Shown: positions 1 to 5,224 of the stretch, piece after piece
How the letters are laid out: each line of letters opens with the position of its first letter
Position numbering within the stretch: position 1 is the stretch's first letter
NCBI GenBank assembly: GCA_023145655.1
Contig: JAGLDI010000152.1
Location: 1 to 5,224 of the forward strand
Length of the DNA: 5,224 bases
Direction: 5' to 3'
Source of the DNA: Desulfuromusa sp.
GTDB lineage: Bacteria; Desulfobacterota; Desulfuromonadia; Desulfuromonadales; Geopsychrobacteraceae
Position numbers and translations under genes: made by a program
The notes under the pieces: model-generated
Told to the model about the DNA's origin: nothing
The model's input: the letters and a program-made list of their open reading frames with translations, nothing else
Database searches by the model: none

Positions 1-492
1 GCTTCCGCACATCTGGTATTGAAACTGGTTCGTCATCAGCATCCCGATCTCCCCGTTTATGTCTTTGCCCGCAGTGAAAAAGAGCAACATTTCGCCTTGG
101 AACTTGGTGCAACTTGGGCTGGTGGGACTGAGGATCAGGCTCCAGAACTCATGGAGGCAATTATCGATACCACTCCGGCATGGTTTCCGGTGGTGGCGGC
201 GCTGCGGCAACTGGAACCGGGTGGACGCTTGGTGATTAATGCTATCGGCAAAGAAAATTATGATCGTGAATTACTGTCCAGAATTGATTATCCGCGCGAT
301 TTGTGGATGGAAAAAGAGATCAAGAGTGTTGCCAATGTTACTCGTAATGATGTCACTGAATTTCTCAAACTGGCAGCAGAAATACCCTTACACCCCACCT
401 TTGAAGAATTTCCTCTGGAAGCTGCCAATCAGGCTTTACTTGAACTGAAAAACCGTAAGATTCGTGGTGCCAAAGTTTTGAGAATCAGCTGA
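1..492 (+). CDS. Zinc-type alcohol dehydrogenase (CAD2-like MDR family), C-terminal half, 5' end outside window
   Basis: The frame is open from base 1 and stops with TGA at 490-492, giving 163 residues of a protein whose family is usually about 330-350 long. The first residues, ASAHLVL, look like the end of the glycine-rich GFGASA nucleotide-binding loop of this medium-chain dehydrogenase subgroup, so the catalytic zinc domain lies upstream, outside the window. Visible family blocks are VYVFARSEKEQHFALELGA (second strand of the Rossmann fold, about residues 19-37), LEPGGRLVINAIGKE (71-85), MEKEIKSVANVTRNDVTEFL (103-122) and the terminal KIRGAKVLRIS. Such enzymes interconvert alcohols and aldehydes with NAD(P)H in the cytoplasm; substrate and cofactor cannot be read from this part. 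A TTG at 19 opens the same frame but is clearly internal. No terminator is obvious before the next gene, 74 bases on. Family call is firm, exact enzyme is not. Confidence 0.85.
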   Translation, partial: ASAHLVLKLVRHQHPDLPVYVFARSEKEQHFALELGATWAGGTEDQAPELMEAIIDTTPAWFPVVAALRQLEPGGRLVINAIGKENYDRELLSRIDYPRDLWMEKEIKSVANVTRNDVTEFLKLAAEIPLHPTFEEFPLEAANQALLELKNRKIRGAKVLRIS

Positions 493-566
493 CCGGGTGA
501 TTTTATGGATATCCTGTCACTAACTGCTACCGATCATAAGATATCGAGAGGTTATGTATAAACTTC

Positions 567-2003
567 ATGCTGACTTTTTTGACGATAACCTGGTTGGATC
601 TTGGTCTGCTTTTTCTTCATCTGGCGGTCGTCACATTTCTGATTCCAAAAATAATTTTACAACGACGTGAATCCGGTGCAACCCTTATCTGGATTCTGAT
701 TATTATCTTTCTCCCCTTTTTTGGAATGCTGGCATTCTGGCTATTGGGAACGACTCGAATAAGGATACTGCGTCGGAAAAGGCACCGCGCCGAACAGCAC
801 CTTGTGCCGTCACTTGCCCGCTTTCGAAATCAACAGAAACTAACCGATACTGATGAGCTGGTTGCCAGCTCTCTCTACTCCTTTGCCTCTAAGCTGGATG
901 AATGTGGACCCCAGCCTGGTTGCGAAGTAGAAATGTATCGAGATGGCAGTAAAGCCCTTGATGCTCTCGAACAGGCAATCGATATGGCACAGAGTCATGT
1001 CCATCTAACTTATTACACCTGGGAACCAGATAATACCGGACATCGGTTCTGTCAGGCCTTAAGCCGAGCAGTCCACCGAGGAGTTGAAGTTCGTCTATTA
1101 CTGGATGATGTTGGTTCCTACTCAACCAAAACAAGCTTTTTTGCTGAACTCATTTCCGCAGGGGGAGAGATAGCTCGATTTCAGCCGCTTAACCTTTTCA
1201 GCCGTCAGGTTTCAGTTAATAACCGTAACCACCGTAAAATTGTAGTTATAGATGGCACCACTGGTTTCACTGGCAGCATGAACATTGGTGACCTTTATGC
1301 AGGTCTGTCCGGACCCTGGAATGATTTGCACCTTTGTGTCAAAGGGCGAGTCGTCTATGAACTGCAGGGAGTTTTTTGTCAGGACTGGTTTCACGCAACA
1401 CATAAAGATATAACAGCAAAAAAATACTTTCCCAATATGCATTATCATGGAGATGTTTGTGCTCATTTTCTTGCAAGTGGCCCCTCAGATGAACGCTGGC
1501 GAACCATTCACACCTTATTGTTTGTTGCGATCAATACCGCCCTGGAGAGGGTCTGGATAGAAACTCCTTACTTTGTCCCTGATCCGCCGATCACTATGGC
1601 ATTACAAACAGCGGCACTGCGTGGGGTTGATGTCCGATTGCTGCTACCCAGCTATTCGGATCATTTTCTGGTGGACTATGCAGGACGTTCTTTCTTTGAT
1701 GAGTTGATAGAGGCTGGAGTCCGTATTTTTAAAATGGATGATATTATCCCCCACGCTAAAACTGTGGTCGTAGATCACGTTTTTTCAACTGCTGGATCAG
1801 CTAATATGGATCAACGCAGCTTTCGTCTGAATTTTGAGGGAAACCTGTTTTTCTTCGGTAAAAAAATTGCTACTGAACTTGAAAGAGATTTTCTCCATCA
1901 GTGCCAATCGGCCCACGAAGTCACCGCAGAAAATCGTAAGAAATTGCCCCGCACGGTGAGGTTAAAGGAAGGGTTTTCCCGTATTTTGGCGCCTCTACTT
2001 TGA
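567..2003 (+). CDS. cls: Cardiolipin synthase (phospholipase D superfamily, ClsA type)
   Basis: The 478-residue product matches the usual length of bacterial cardiolipin synthases, which condense two phosphatidylglycerols into cardiolipin plus glycerol at the inner membrane. Two N-terminal hydrophobic segments (about residues 9-29 and 38-61) form the PLDc_N anchor, followed by a basic stretch (RIRILRRKRHR). Two complete HxKxxxxD motifs are present: H222/K224/D229 in NRNHRKIVVIDG, followed by GFTGSMNIGD, and H396/K398/D403 in PHAKTVVVD, followed by the GSANMDQRSFRLNFE block. TPYFVPDP (333-340), AALRGVDVRLLLP (349-361) and the C-terminal SRILAPLL are also typical. All catalytic residues are intact, so it should be active. 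ATG 567 is the only good start after the in-frame stop at 537-539; a GAGAGG at 546-551 lies a little far upstream (15 bases). The next gene downstream, a VTT membrane protein, is also membrane-lipid related. Confidence 0.95.
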   Translation: MLTFLTITWLDLGLLFLHLAVVTFLIPKIILQRRESGATLIWILIIIFLPFFGMLAFWLLGTTRIRILRRKRHRAEQHLVPSLARFRNQQKLTDTDELVASSLYSFASKLDECGPQPGCEVEMYRDGSKALDALEQAIDMAQSHVHLTYYTWEPDNTGHRFCQALSRAVHRGVEVRLLLDDVGSYSTKTSFFAELISAGGEIARFQPLNLFSRQVSVNNRNHRKIVVIDGTTGFTGSMNIGDLYAGLSGPWNDLHLCVKGRVVYELQGVFCQDWFHATHKDITAKKYFPNMHYHGDVCAHFLASGPSDERWRTIHTLLFVAINTALERVWIETPYFVPDPPITMALQTAALRGVDVRLLLPSYSDHFLVDYAGRSFFDELIEAGVRIFKMDDIIPHAKTVVVDHVFSTAGSANMDQRSFRLNFEGNLFFFGKKIATELERDFLHQCQSAHEVTAENRKKLPRTVRLKEGFSRILAPLL

Positions 2004-2032
2004 GTTTTTATTTTTCCCGGTAAAACAAAAAC
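2004..2032. repeat. A+T-rich inverted repeat directly after the cls stop codon
   Basis: An 11-base arm at 2004-2014 (GTTTTTATTTT) and its near complement at 2022-2032 (AAAACAAAAAC) flank a 7-base loop, with one A.C mismatch. It begins at the base after the cls stop. The stem is nearly all A-T, so it would be weak as a terminator hairpin and has no T-run after it. It may still mark the 3' end of the cls message. Confidence 0.3.
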
Positions 2033-2074
2033 ATCGTGCATATATTAAATAAGTCGAATATTCATATGTTTTGT

Positions 2075-2102
2075 TTGTTATTGAATGTTTTTCGGCTAGA
2101 AT
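2075..2102 (+). promoter_or_regulatory. Candidate sigma70 promoter for the VTT membrane protein gene
   Basis: A -35-like TTGTTA (2075-2080; 4/6 to consensus) is followed after 16 bases by a -10-like TAGAAT (2097-2102; 5/6). The predicted start of transcription is near 2109, about 68 bases before ATG 2177. A small dyad GCTGT-AAGTA-ACAGC (2104-2118) overlaps that predicted start and could be an operator, but its 5-base arms are short. The 173-base gap after cls makes an independent promoter reasonable. This is a consensus match by eye only. Confidence 0.4.
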
Positions 2103-2176
2103 GGCTGTAAGTAACAGCAGAATTGGAGTCACTATTATCATATTGATCTGAACAACAGACATAATCGAGCCCCGAG

Positions 2177-2893
2177 ATGAAACAACAATACAGTAAACTT
2201 GTCCTATTGCTGGGTATTTCCCTACTGATTGGTGTCTTTTTTGCCTTTGATCTGCAGCAGTATATTGCCTTCGACTATTTACAGTCCCGCCATACTTTCT
2301 ACAAACGGTACTACGAACAGAATCCAACCTTAACTCTGCTGATCTACTTTGTTTTTTATTTGTCCCTGACAGCACTGTCCATTCCTGGTTTATCCATAGT
2401 GATCTTGGCTGGTGGTGCCCTGTTCGGTTTTCCAGTTGCCTTGCTGATTATTTCTTTTGCCGATGTTCTTGGATCGATCGTGGCCTTTCTCGGTTCGCGC
2501 CGGTTATTCAGGAAATATTTACAAGATCGACATCCGTGTCGGTTGAGAGCGGTTAATCATGGTATTGCCCGTGAAGGAGGGTGGTATCTTCTTTATCTCC
2601 GATTGACCCCTGTCTTTCCCTGTTTTCTGATCAACCTGCTTATGGGGCTCACAAAGATACGTGTGTCAACTTTTTACTGGATGACTCAGATTGGCAAATT
2701 CCCCCATAATGCCCTTTATACCAATGCGGGCACCCAAATTAGTAAAATGGATTCACTCATGGGGGTTTTTTCACCGGGAGTAGTTATCTCTTTTGCTCTG
2801 ATAGGATTTGTTCCGCTAGTTATGAAAATGGGGTTGCATCAAGCTAAAGTTCGCAGGGCACTCTATTCATCTCAGGAAAATCAGCAAATCTGA
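2177..2893 (+). CDS. TVP38/TMEM64-type VTT-domain membrane protein (DedA superfamily)
   Basis: The 238-residue integral membrane protein carries the VTT (SNARE-associated) domain. Hydrophobic segments lie at about residues 7-24, 51-69, 71-93 (with SIPGLSIVILAGGALFG), 95-107, 136-157 and 199-217. The family signature LRLTPVFPCFLINLLMGLTKI (141-161) is a re-entrant or helical element, followed by FYWMTQIGKFPHNALYTNAGTQ (166-187). Eukaryotic VTT relatives (TMEM41B, VMP1) scramble phospholipids, and bacterial DedA-superfamily proteins are linked to lipid-carrier flipping and envelope homeostasis; the role of TVP38-type bacterial members is mostly unknown. ATG 2177 is the first start after an in-frame stop at 2162-2164; only a weak GAG (2167-2169) precedes it, so translation may be modest. 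It follows cls on the same strand. Family call is strong, function inferred. Confidence 0.88.
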   Translation: MKQQYSKLVLLLGISLLIGVFFAFDLQQYIAFDYLQSRHTFYKRYYEQNPTLTLLIYFVFYLSLTALSIPGLSIVILAGGALFGFPVALLIISFADVLGSIVAFLGSRRLFRKYLQDRHPCRLRAVNHGIAREGGWYLLYLRLTPVFPCFLINLLMGLTKIRVSTFYWMTQIGKFPHNALYTNAGTQISKMDSLMGVFSPGVVISFALIGFVPLVMKMGLHQAKVRRALYSSQENQQI

Positions 2894-2925
2894 AAATGAA
2901 CTTTCTATGTAAAGAAGGTGGTGCC

Positions 2926-3047
2926 ATGAAACAGACGGGGATCGGAATTACCATCTGTGATCGTTACCGCAGGTGAGTCGGTGGAAGTGTTTCATGTCTC
3001 TACGCAACAGGGAATGGGCCTTTAGCCGCTATCGGGATATTTGTTGA
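2926..3047 (+). pseudogene. Decayed N-terminal fragment of a CGGC-domain (cysteine-rich) protein gene
   Basis: A good Shine-Dalgarno (AAGGTGG, 2915-2921) precedes ATG 2926, which encodes MKQTGIGITICDRYRR and then stops at TGA 2974-2976. If the frame moves at that point (codons from 2976), the reading continues as KCFMSLRNREWAFSRYRDI and stops at 3045-3047. Joined, this resembles the start of CGGC-domain proteins, which begin roughly GI..CDRYR.C.GGKC...LRNREGAF. One missing base in a TGN cysteine codon explains the shift. In addition, the Gly-Gly before Lys-Cys reads Arg-Trp, and the Gly of REGAF is Trp. The rest of the domain, including the CGGC motif itself, is not found downstream. Intact family members are small (about 110-130 residues), cysteine-rich and of unknown function. 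Identification is from remembered family sequence, so it is probable rather than certain. Confidence 0.65.
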
Positions 3048-3073
3048 CTGACTGAAAACCAACGACGAGTTCG

Positions 3074-3114
3074 TGCAGTTAATACCCCGCTGCAGCAGCG
3101 GGGTATTAACTGCA
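3074..3114. terminator. Perfect 20-base-arm palindrome, possible terminator or protein-binding dyad
   Basis: The arms at 3074-3093 and 3095-3114 are exact reverse complements around a single central A (3094). As RNA this folds into a 19-bp stem with a CAG loop, with a strong CCCCGCTG/CAGCGGGG top. Symmetry ends sharply: neither flanking base pairs. No proper T-run follows (only GTTTGT) and none follows on the other strand, so it is not a textbook intrinsic terminator. It sits about 180 bases after the VTT gene and about 100 before the acsA promoter, where it could insulate the two units. A mobile palindromic repeat is an alternative. Confidence 0.5.
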
Positions 3115-3211
3115 GTTTGTCAGATAGGGCCTGAGGTGCTACAGCTGAAATAATACTTTTGCACATCTGTAGGAACATTCTAAAAACTGAAAAAATCGAT
3201 ATTACAGCTGG

Positions 3212-3239
3212 TTGCGATCAGCAATATTATTGCTATACT
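3212..3239 (+). promoter_or_regulatory. Extended -10 sigma70 promoter of acsA
   Basis: TTGCGA (3212-3217; 4/6 to the -35 consensus) and TATACT (3234-3239; 5/6 to the -10 consensus) are 16 bases apart, and a TGC at 3231-3233 supplies the TGn extension of the -10. Transcription would begin near 3246, giving a leader of about 80 bases before the acsA ATG. It is the best promoter match I see in the window. It is a visual match, not a mapped start. Confidence 0.6.
3220..3234. promoter_or_regulatory. Palindromic candidate operator inside the acsA promoter spacer
   Basis: AGCAATA-T-TATTGCT is a perfect dyad with 7-base arms around one central base. It fills the spacer between the -35 and -10 hexamers and overlaps the TGn extension and the first base of the -10. 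A dimeric regulator bound here would contact RNA polymerase directly or exclude it. The regulator is unknown; the palindrome does not match an operator I recognise. Confidence 0.4.
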
Positions 3240-3267
3240 TTCTGTAGAAAATACTTTTTTTCATATC

Positions 3268-3305
3268 CCGGATTGATCCGGACCGAACCCTCCGGAATCA
3301 TCCGG
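3268..3305 (+). repeat. Two near-identical 14-base CCGG dyads in the acsA leader
   Basis: CCGGATTGATCCGG (3268-3281) and CCGGAATCATCCGG (3292-3305) match at 12 of 14 bases and start 24 bases apart. Each is itself an inverted repeat that as RNA would make a CCGGA/UCCGG hairpin with a 4-base loop (UUGA and AUCA). They lie between the predicted transcription start and the Shine-Dalgarno at 3312, so they could act as a DNA operator pair or as leader RNA hairpins controlling translation. All four CCGGA/TCCGG arms are mutually complementary, so alternative pairings are possible. Confidence 0.5.
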
Positions 3306-3311
3306 CCAAAT

Positions 3312-3319
3312 AAGGAGGT
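3312..3319 (+). promoter_or_regulatory. Strong Shine-Dalgarno fixing the acsA start
   Basis: AAGGAGGT, an almost complete anti-16S match, ends 7 bases before ATG 3327. The reading frame is open 56 codons further upstream, but that part crosses the promoter and dyads and has no such site, so 3327 is the true start. Confidence 0.9.
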
Positions 3320-3326
3320 TTCTGGT

Positions 3327-5081
3327 ATGGACTGGTCGCCGATCAAAAAGAACCCATCCTCCTGGCGTATACAGCCGAACCTCATTGATTATCATAAAGC
3401 CTGCGCTGATTTTTCCTGGGACGATGTGCAAAATGAACTTGATGGCCTTCCCGACGGGAGAGGGTTGAATATCGCCTATGAAGCAGTTGATCGACATGTG
3501 AAAAATGGGGAAGGGGAGAAAACCGCACTCCGCTGGTTGGGTAAGGGTGGGCAGATTAAGAATTTTACCTATGCTGATCTTGAAGAGCAGACGAACCGTT
3601 TTGCTAATGTTCTCCGATTGTTAAAGATCGGTAAGGGGGAACGGGTTTTTAGCTTGTCCGGTAGAATTCCGGAACTCTATTTTGCCATCCTTGGTACCTT
3701 GAAAAATACCAGTGTATTCTGCCCATTGTTTTCAGCTTTCGGACCAGAACCAATTGCCCAACGCCTTGAACGGGGTGATGCCAGGGTGCTGGTTACCAGT
3801 GAACGTCTCTATCGCAAAAAAGTTGCCAAACTCAGATCATCACTACCACAACTCGAATACGTTCTGTTGACCGACAGTGATGCGGATCAGGCAGACAATG
3901 TGTTGTCACTGCCACGTTTGCTGGCAGACGCTTCCCCCACATTTACCATCCCGCCAACCGATCCTGAAGATATGGCACTGCTCCATTTTACCAGCGGAAC
4001 GACCGGGAAACCAAAAGGGGCAGTGCACGTGCACAATGCGGTACTGACCCACTACCTGACCGGAAAATATGTTCTTGATCTCCATCCAGAGGATATCTTC
4101 TGGTGCACAGCTGACTGTGGCTGGGTGACCGGGACCTCTTACGGAATTATTGCCCCTCTGGTTCACGGGGTGACCAATCTGGTCGATGAGGCCGATTTTG
4201 AAGCCGAGCGCTGGTGTCGAACTCTTGCGGAGCAACAGGTTAATGTCTGGTATACCGCGCCGACGGCAATCCGTATGTTGATGCGCAGTGGTCTGAAACC
4301 GCATGAAAAGTTTGATTTGAGTCAGTTGCGGCTGGTTCACAGTGTTGGTGAACCACTCAATCCTGAGGCGGTGATCTGGGGTGAAGAGGCTCTGGGACTG
4401 CCGATTCATGATAATTGGTGGCAGACCGAAACCGGTGGCATCATGATCGCCAACTACGCTGCTATGGAAATTCGTCCAGGATCCATGGGGCGTCCATTGC
4501 CGGGGATCGAAGCGGCCATTGTTCATCAGATTGCTGAAGGTAAAGTTGAACTTGAAGAACAGGCTGATTGTGAAGGAGAGCTGGCGCTAAAGGTCGGTTG
4601 GCCGTCGATGTTTCGCGGTTATCTGCACGATGATGAGCGCTATCGTAAATGTTTTGTTGATGATTGGTATATCACTGGAGATCTGGCTCAGCGTGATGCC
4701 GATGGCTATTTCTGGTTTATCGGGCGAGCCGATGACATTATCAAAACCTCCGGGCACATGGTTGGTCCTTTTGAAGTTGAAAGTGCGCTGATGGAGCATC
4801 CCGCGGTTGCCGAGGTCGGGGTGATCGGCAAACCTGAACCGATGATCGGTGAGCTGGTGAAGGCATTCGTTGCCCTGCAGTCGGGGTTTGAGCCGAGCGA
4901 GCCGTTGAAACTGGAACTGCTCGGTTTTGCCCGTAAAAAACTTGGCTCAGCGGTGGCTCCCAAGGAGATCGAATTTACCGACAATTTGCCCAAAACCCGC
5001 AGTGGCAAAATTATGCGACGACTCCTTAAGGCCCGGGAATTGGGGCTTCCTGAAGGGGATACTTCGACATTGGAGGATTGA
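3327..5081 (+). CDS. acsA: Acetate-CoA ligase (AMP-forming), short AcsA type
   Basis: The 584-residue enzyme converts acetate, ATP and CoA to acetyl-CoA, AMP and pyrophosphate through acetyl-AMP in the cytoplasm. It resembles the ~570-residue Bacillus-type AcsA in length and order of blocks. Adenylate-forming motifs are complete: [10 protein letters not shown] (222-231, ATP phosphate loop), [10 protein letters not shown] (361-370; the tryptophan at this position in acetyl-CoA synthetases limits the acyl pocket to small acids), YITGD (448-452), GRADD (466-470, hinge at D470), [13 protein letters not shown] (474-486, CoA side) and PKTRSGK (555-561), with K561 the catalytic lysine that is acetylated in studied homologues. 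The C-terminus, [11 protein letters not shown], is a typical AcsA tail. Its own promoter upstream and terminator downstream make it a single-gene unit. The upstream palindromes suggest regulated expression, probably tied to acetate use. Propionate or another short acid as the main substrate cannot be excluded. Confidence 0.95.
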   Translation: MDWSPIKKNPSSWRIQPNLIDYHKACADFSWDDVQNELDGLPDGRGLNIAYEAVDRHVKNGEGEKTALRWLGKGGQIKNFTYADLEEQTNRFANVLRLLKIGKGERVFSLSGRIPELYFAILGTLKNTSVFCPLFSAFGPEPIAQRLERGDARVLVTSERLYRKKVAKLRSSLPQLEYVLLTDSDADQADNVLSLPRLLADASPTFTIPPTDPEDMALLHFTSGTTGKPKGAVHVHNAVLTHYLTGKYVLDLHPEDIFWCTADCGWVTGTSYGIIAPLVHGVTNLVDEADFEAERWCRTLAEQQVNVWYTAPTAIRMLMRSGLKPHEKFDLSQLRLVHSVGEPLNPEAVIWGEEALGLPIHDNWWQTETGGIMIANYAAMEIRPGSMGRPLPGIEAAIVHQIAEGKVELEEQADCEGELALKVGWPSMFRGYLHDDERYRKCFVDDWYITGDLAQRDADGYFWFIGRADDIIKTSGHMVGPFEVESALMEHPAVAEVGVIGKPEPMIGELVKAFVALQSGFEPSEPLKLELLGFARKKLGSAVAPKEIEFTDNLPKTRSGKIMRRLLKARELGLPEGDTSTLED

Positions 5082-5089
5082 CGGGACTG

Positions 5090-5139
5090 GAAGTCAAGGT
5101 CGCGGGGTCTCGGCCCCGCACGCCGACTTCATTTTCTTT
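5090..5139 (+). terminator. Intrinsic terminator of acsA
   Basis: Nine bases after the stop, GAAGTC (5090-5095) pairs with GACTTC (5125-5130), enclosing an inner stem GCGGGG (5102-5107)/CCCCGC (5114-5119) with a 6-base loop; GG 5098-5099 can also pair with CC 5123-5124. The stem is followed by the T-rich run ATTTTCTTT (5131-5139). The G+C hairpin plus T-run is a classic rho-independent terminator on the + strand. Confidence 0.8.
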
Positions 5140-5155
5140 AAATCGCTAAAGAAAA
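5132..5155. repeat. A+T inverted repeat abutting the acsA terminator
   Basis: TTTTCTTTA (5132-5140) and TAAAGAAAA (5147-5155) are perfect 9-base complements around the loop AATCGC. The left arm is the T-run of the preceding terminator. It may add a second pause hairpin, or form part of a terminator for a convergent gene on the other strand. Confidence 0.45.
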
Positions 5156-5161
5156 CTCTTC

Positions 5162-5224
5162 TTATCTCTGGCGCTTGTGTTTTCTACGACGATCTAATGG
5201 CAGATTTATTGCCGCTCTCCCTGC
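5162..5224 (-). CDS. Possible C-terminal end of an unidentified convergent gene
   Basis: On the minus strand a frame is open from the window edge to a TAA at 5164-5162, encoding a 20-residue tail, AGRAAINLPLDRRRKHKRQR. The very basic ending looks like a real protein tail and a convergent gene would fit the hairpins at 5090-5155. However, 20 codons without a stop is weak evidence, and I do not recognise the family. A competing + strand reading begins at ATG 5197 (MADLLPLSL, open to the edge) but has no ribosome binding site. Confidence 0.22.
   Translation of the reverse strand, partial: AGRAAINLPLDRRRKHKRQR

Larger units (their letters stand above)
2894..3326. other. 433-base region without an intact gene between the VTT gene and acsA
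   Basis: The left third (2926-3047) is the remnant of a CGGC-domain gene. The middle contains an isolated perfect palindrome (3074-3114). The right third is the acsA control region: promoter, spacer palindrome, two CCGG dyads and Shine-Dalgarno. The octamer TACAGCTG occurs twice (3140-3147 and 3203-3210), the second copy ending one base before the acsA -35. No tRNA or recognisable structured RNA family was found by eye. Confidence 0.7.

Noticed and set aside
514..542. Promoter-like CTGTCA-17-TAAGAT before cls
   Set aside because: Both hexamers match only 4/6, and the implied start near 549 would fall inside the only plausible Shine-Dalgarno of cls (546-551).
505..561. Short open frame of 18 codons between the dehydrogenase and cls
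   Set aside because: It has no ribosome binding site, no similarity that I recognise, and ends just before cls; it is likely chance.
1995..2375. 126-codon minus-strand frame spanning the cls-VTT gap
   Set aside because: It overlaps the start of the VTT gene antisense, has low-complexity A+T-derived residues and no domain features.
3209..3223. Sigma54-like GG...GC pair upstream of acsA
   Set aside because: The GG and GC elements are separated by 9 bases instead of the required 10, and the rest of the TGGCAC/TTGCA consensus is poor; the sigma70 extended -10 fits better.
3159..3326. Possible 56-residue N-terminal extension of AcsA from a TTG start
   Set aside because: The extension has no family similarity, crosses the predicted promoter and dyads, and lacks a ribosome binding site, whereas ATG 3327 has an ideal one.
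3906..4526. 206-codon open frame on the minus strand inside acsA
   Set aside because: It lies wholly within a strongly conserved gene on the other strand, and its translation shows no recognisable domain; it is a shadow of acsA codon use.
1..5224. A novel defence, mobile or multi-gene system
   Set aside because: All intact genes belong to known housekeeping or membrane families; there are no terminal repeats, integrase or transposase signatures, repeat arrays or clustered unknown genes.

Overview
The window is an ordinary chromosomal stretch from a Gram-negative bacterium of moderate GC content. The protein styles fit a former deltaproteobacterium of the Desulfuromonas/Pelobacter/Desulfobulbus kind best: a short-form acetate-CoA ligase ending in a TSTLED-like tail, a TVP38-type membrane protein with a YTNAGTQ motif, and a remnant of a CGGC-domain protein. 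This placement rests on remembered family resemblance only. No phage, transposon, CRISPR or plasmid signature was seen.

All intact genes lie on the + strand. From left to right: (1) the C-terminal half of a zinc-type alcohol dehydrogenase, cut by the window edge (1-492); (2) a complete cardiolipin synthase with two HKD motifs (567-2003); (3) an intergenic stretch with a plausible sigma70 promoter (2004-2176); (4) a six-helix-type VTT/TVP38 (DedA superfamily) membrane protein (2177-2893); (5) a 433-base region without an intact gene (2894-3326); (6) a complete acetate-CoA ligase, AcsA (3327-5081); (7) a strong intrinsic terminator and an A+T hairpin; (8) perhaps the last 20 codons of an unidentified convergent gene at the right edge.

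The gene-free region 2894-3326 is the richest part. It holds a decayed fragment of a CGGC-domain gene (2926-3047), a perfect 41-base palindrome (3074-3114), and a well-formed extended -10 promoter for acsA (3212-3239). A 15-base palindrome fills the spacer of that promoter. Two near-identical 14-base CCGG dyads lie between the promoter and the ribosome binding site.

Functionally, the cardiolipin synthase and the VTT protein both concern membrane phospholipid (synthesis, and possibly transbilayer movement), and they may form a small lipid neighbourhood, though the second has its own promoter. AcsA activates acetate to acetyl-CoA and appears to be a separately regulated single-gene unit. I found no convincing undescribed multi-gene system here. 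The most checkable novelties are the acsA control region and the CGGC pseudogene.
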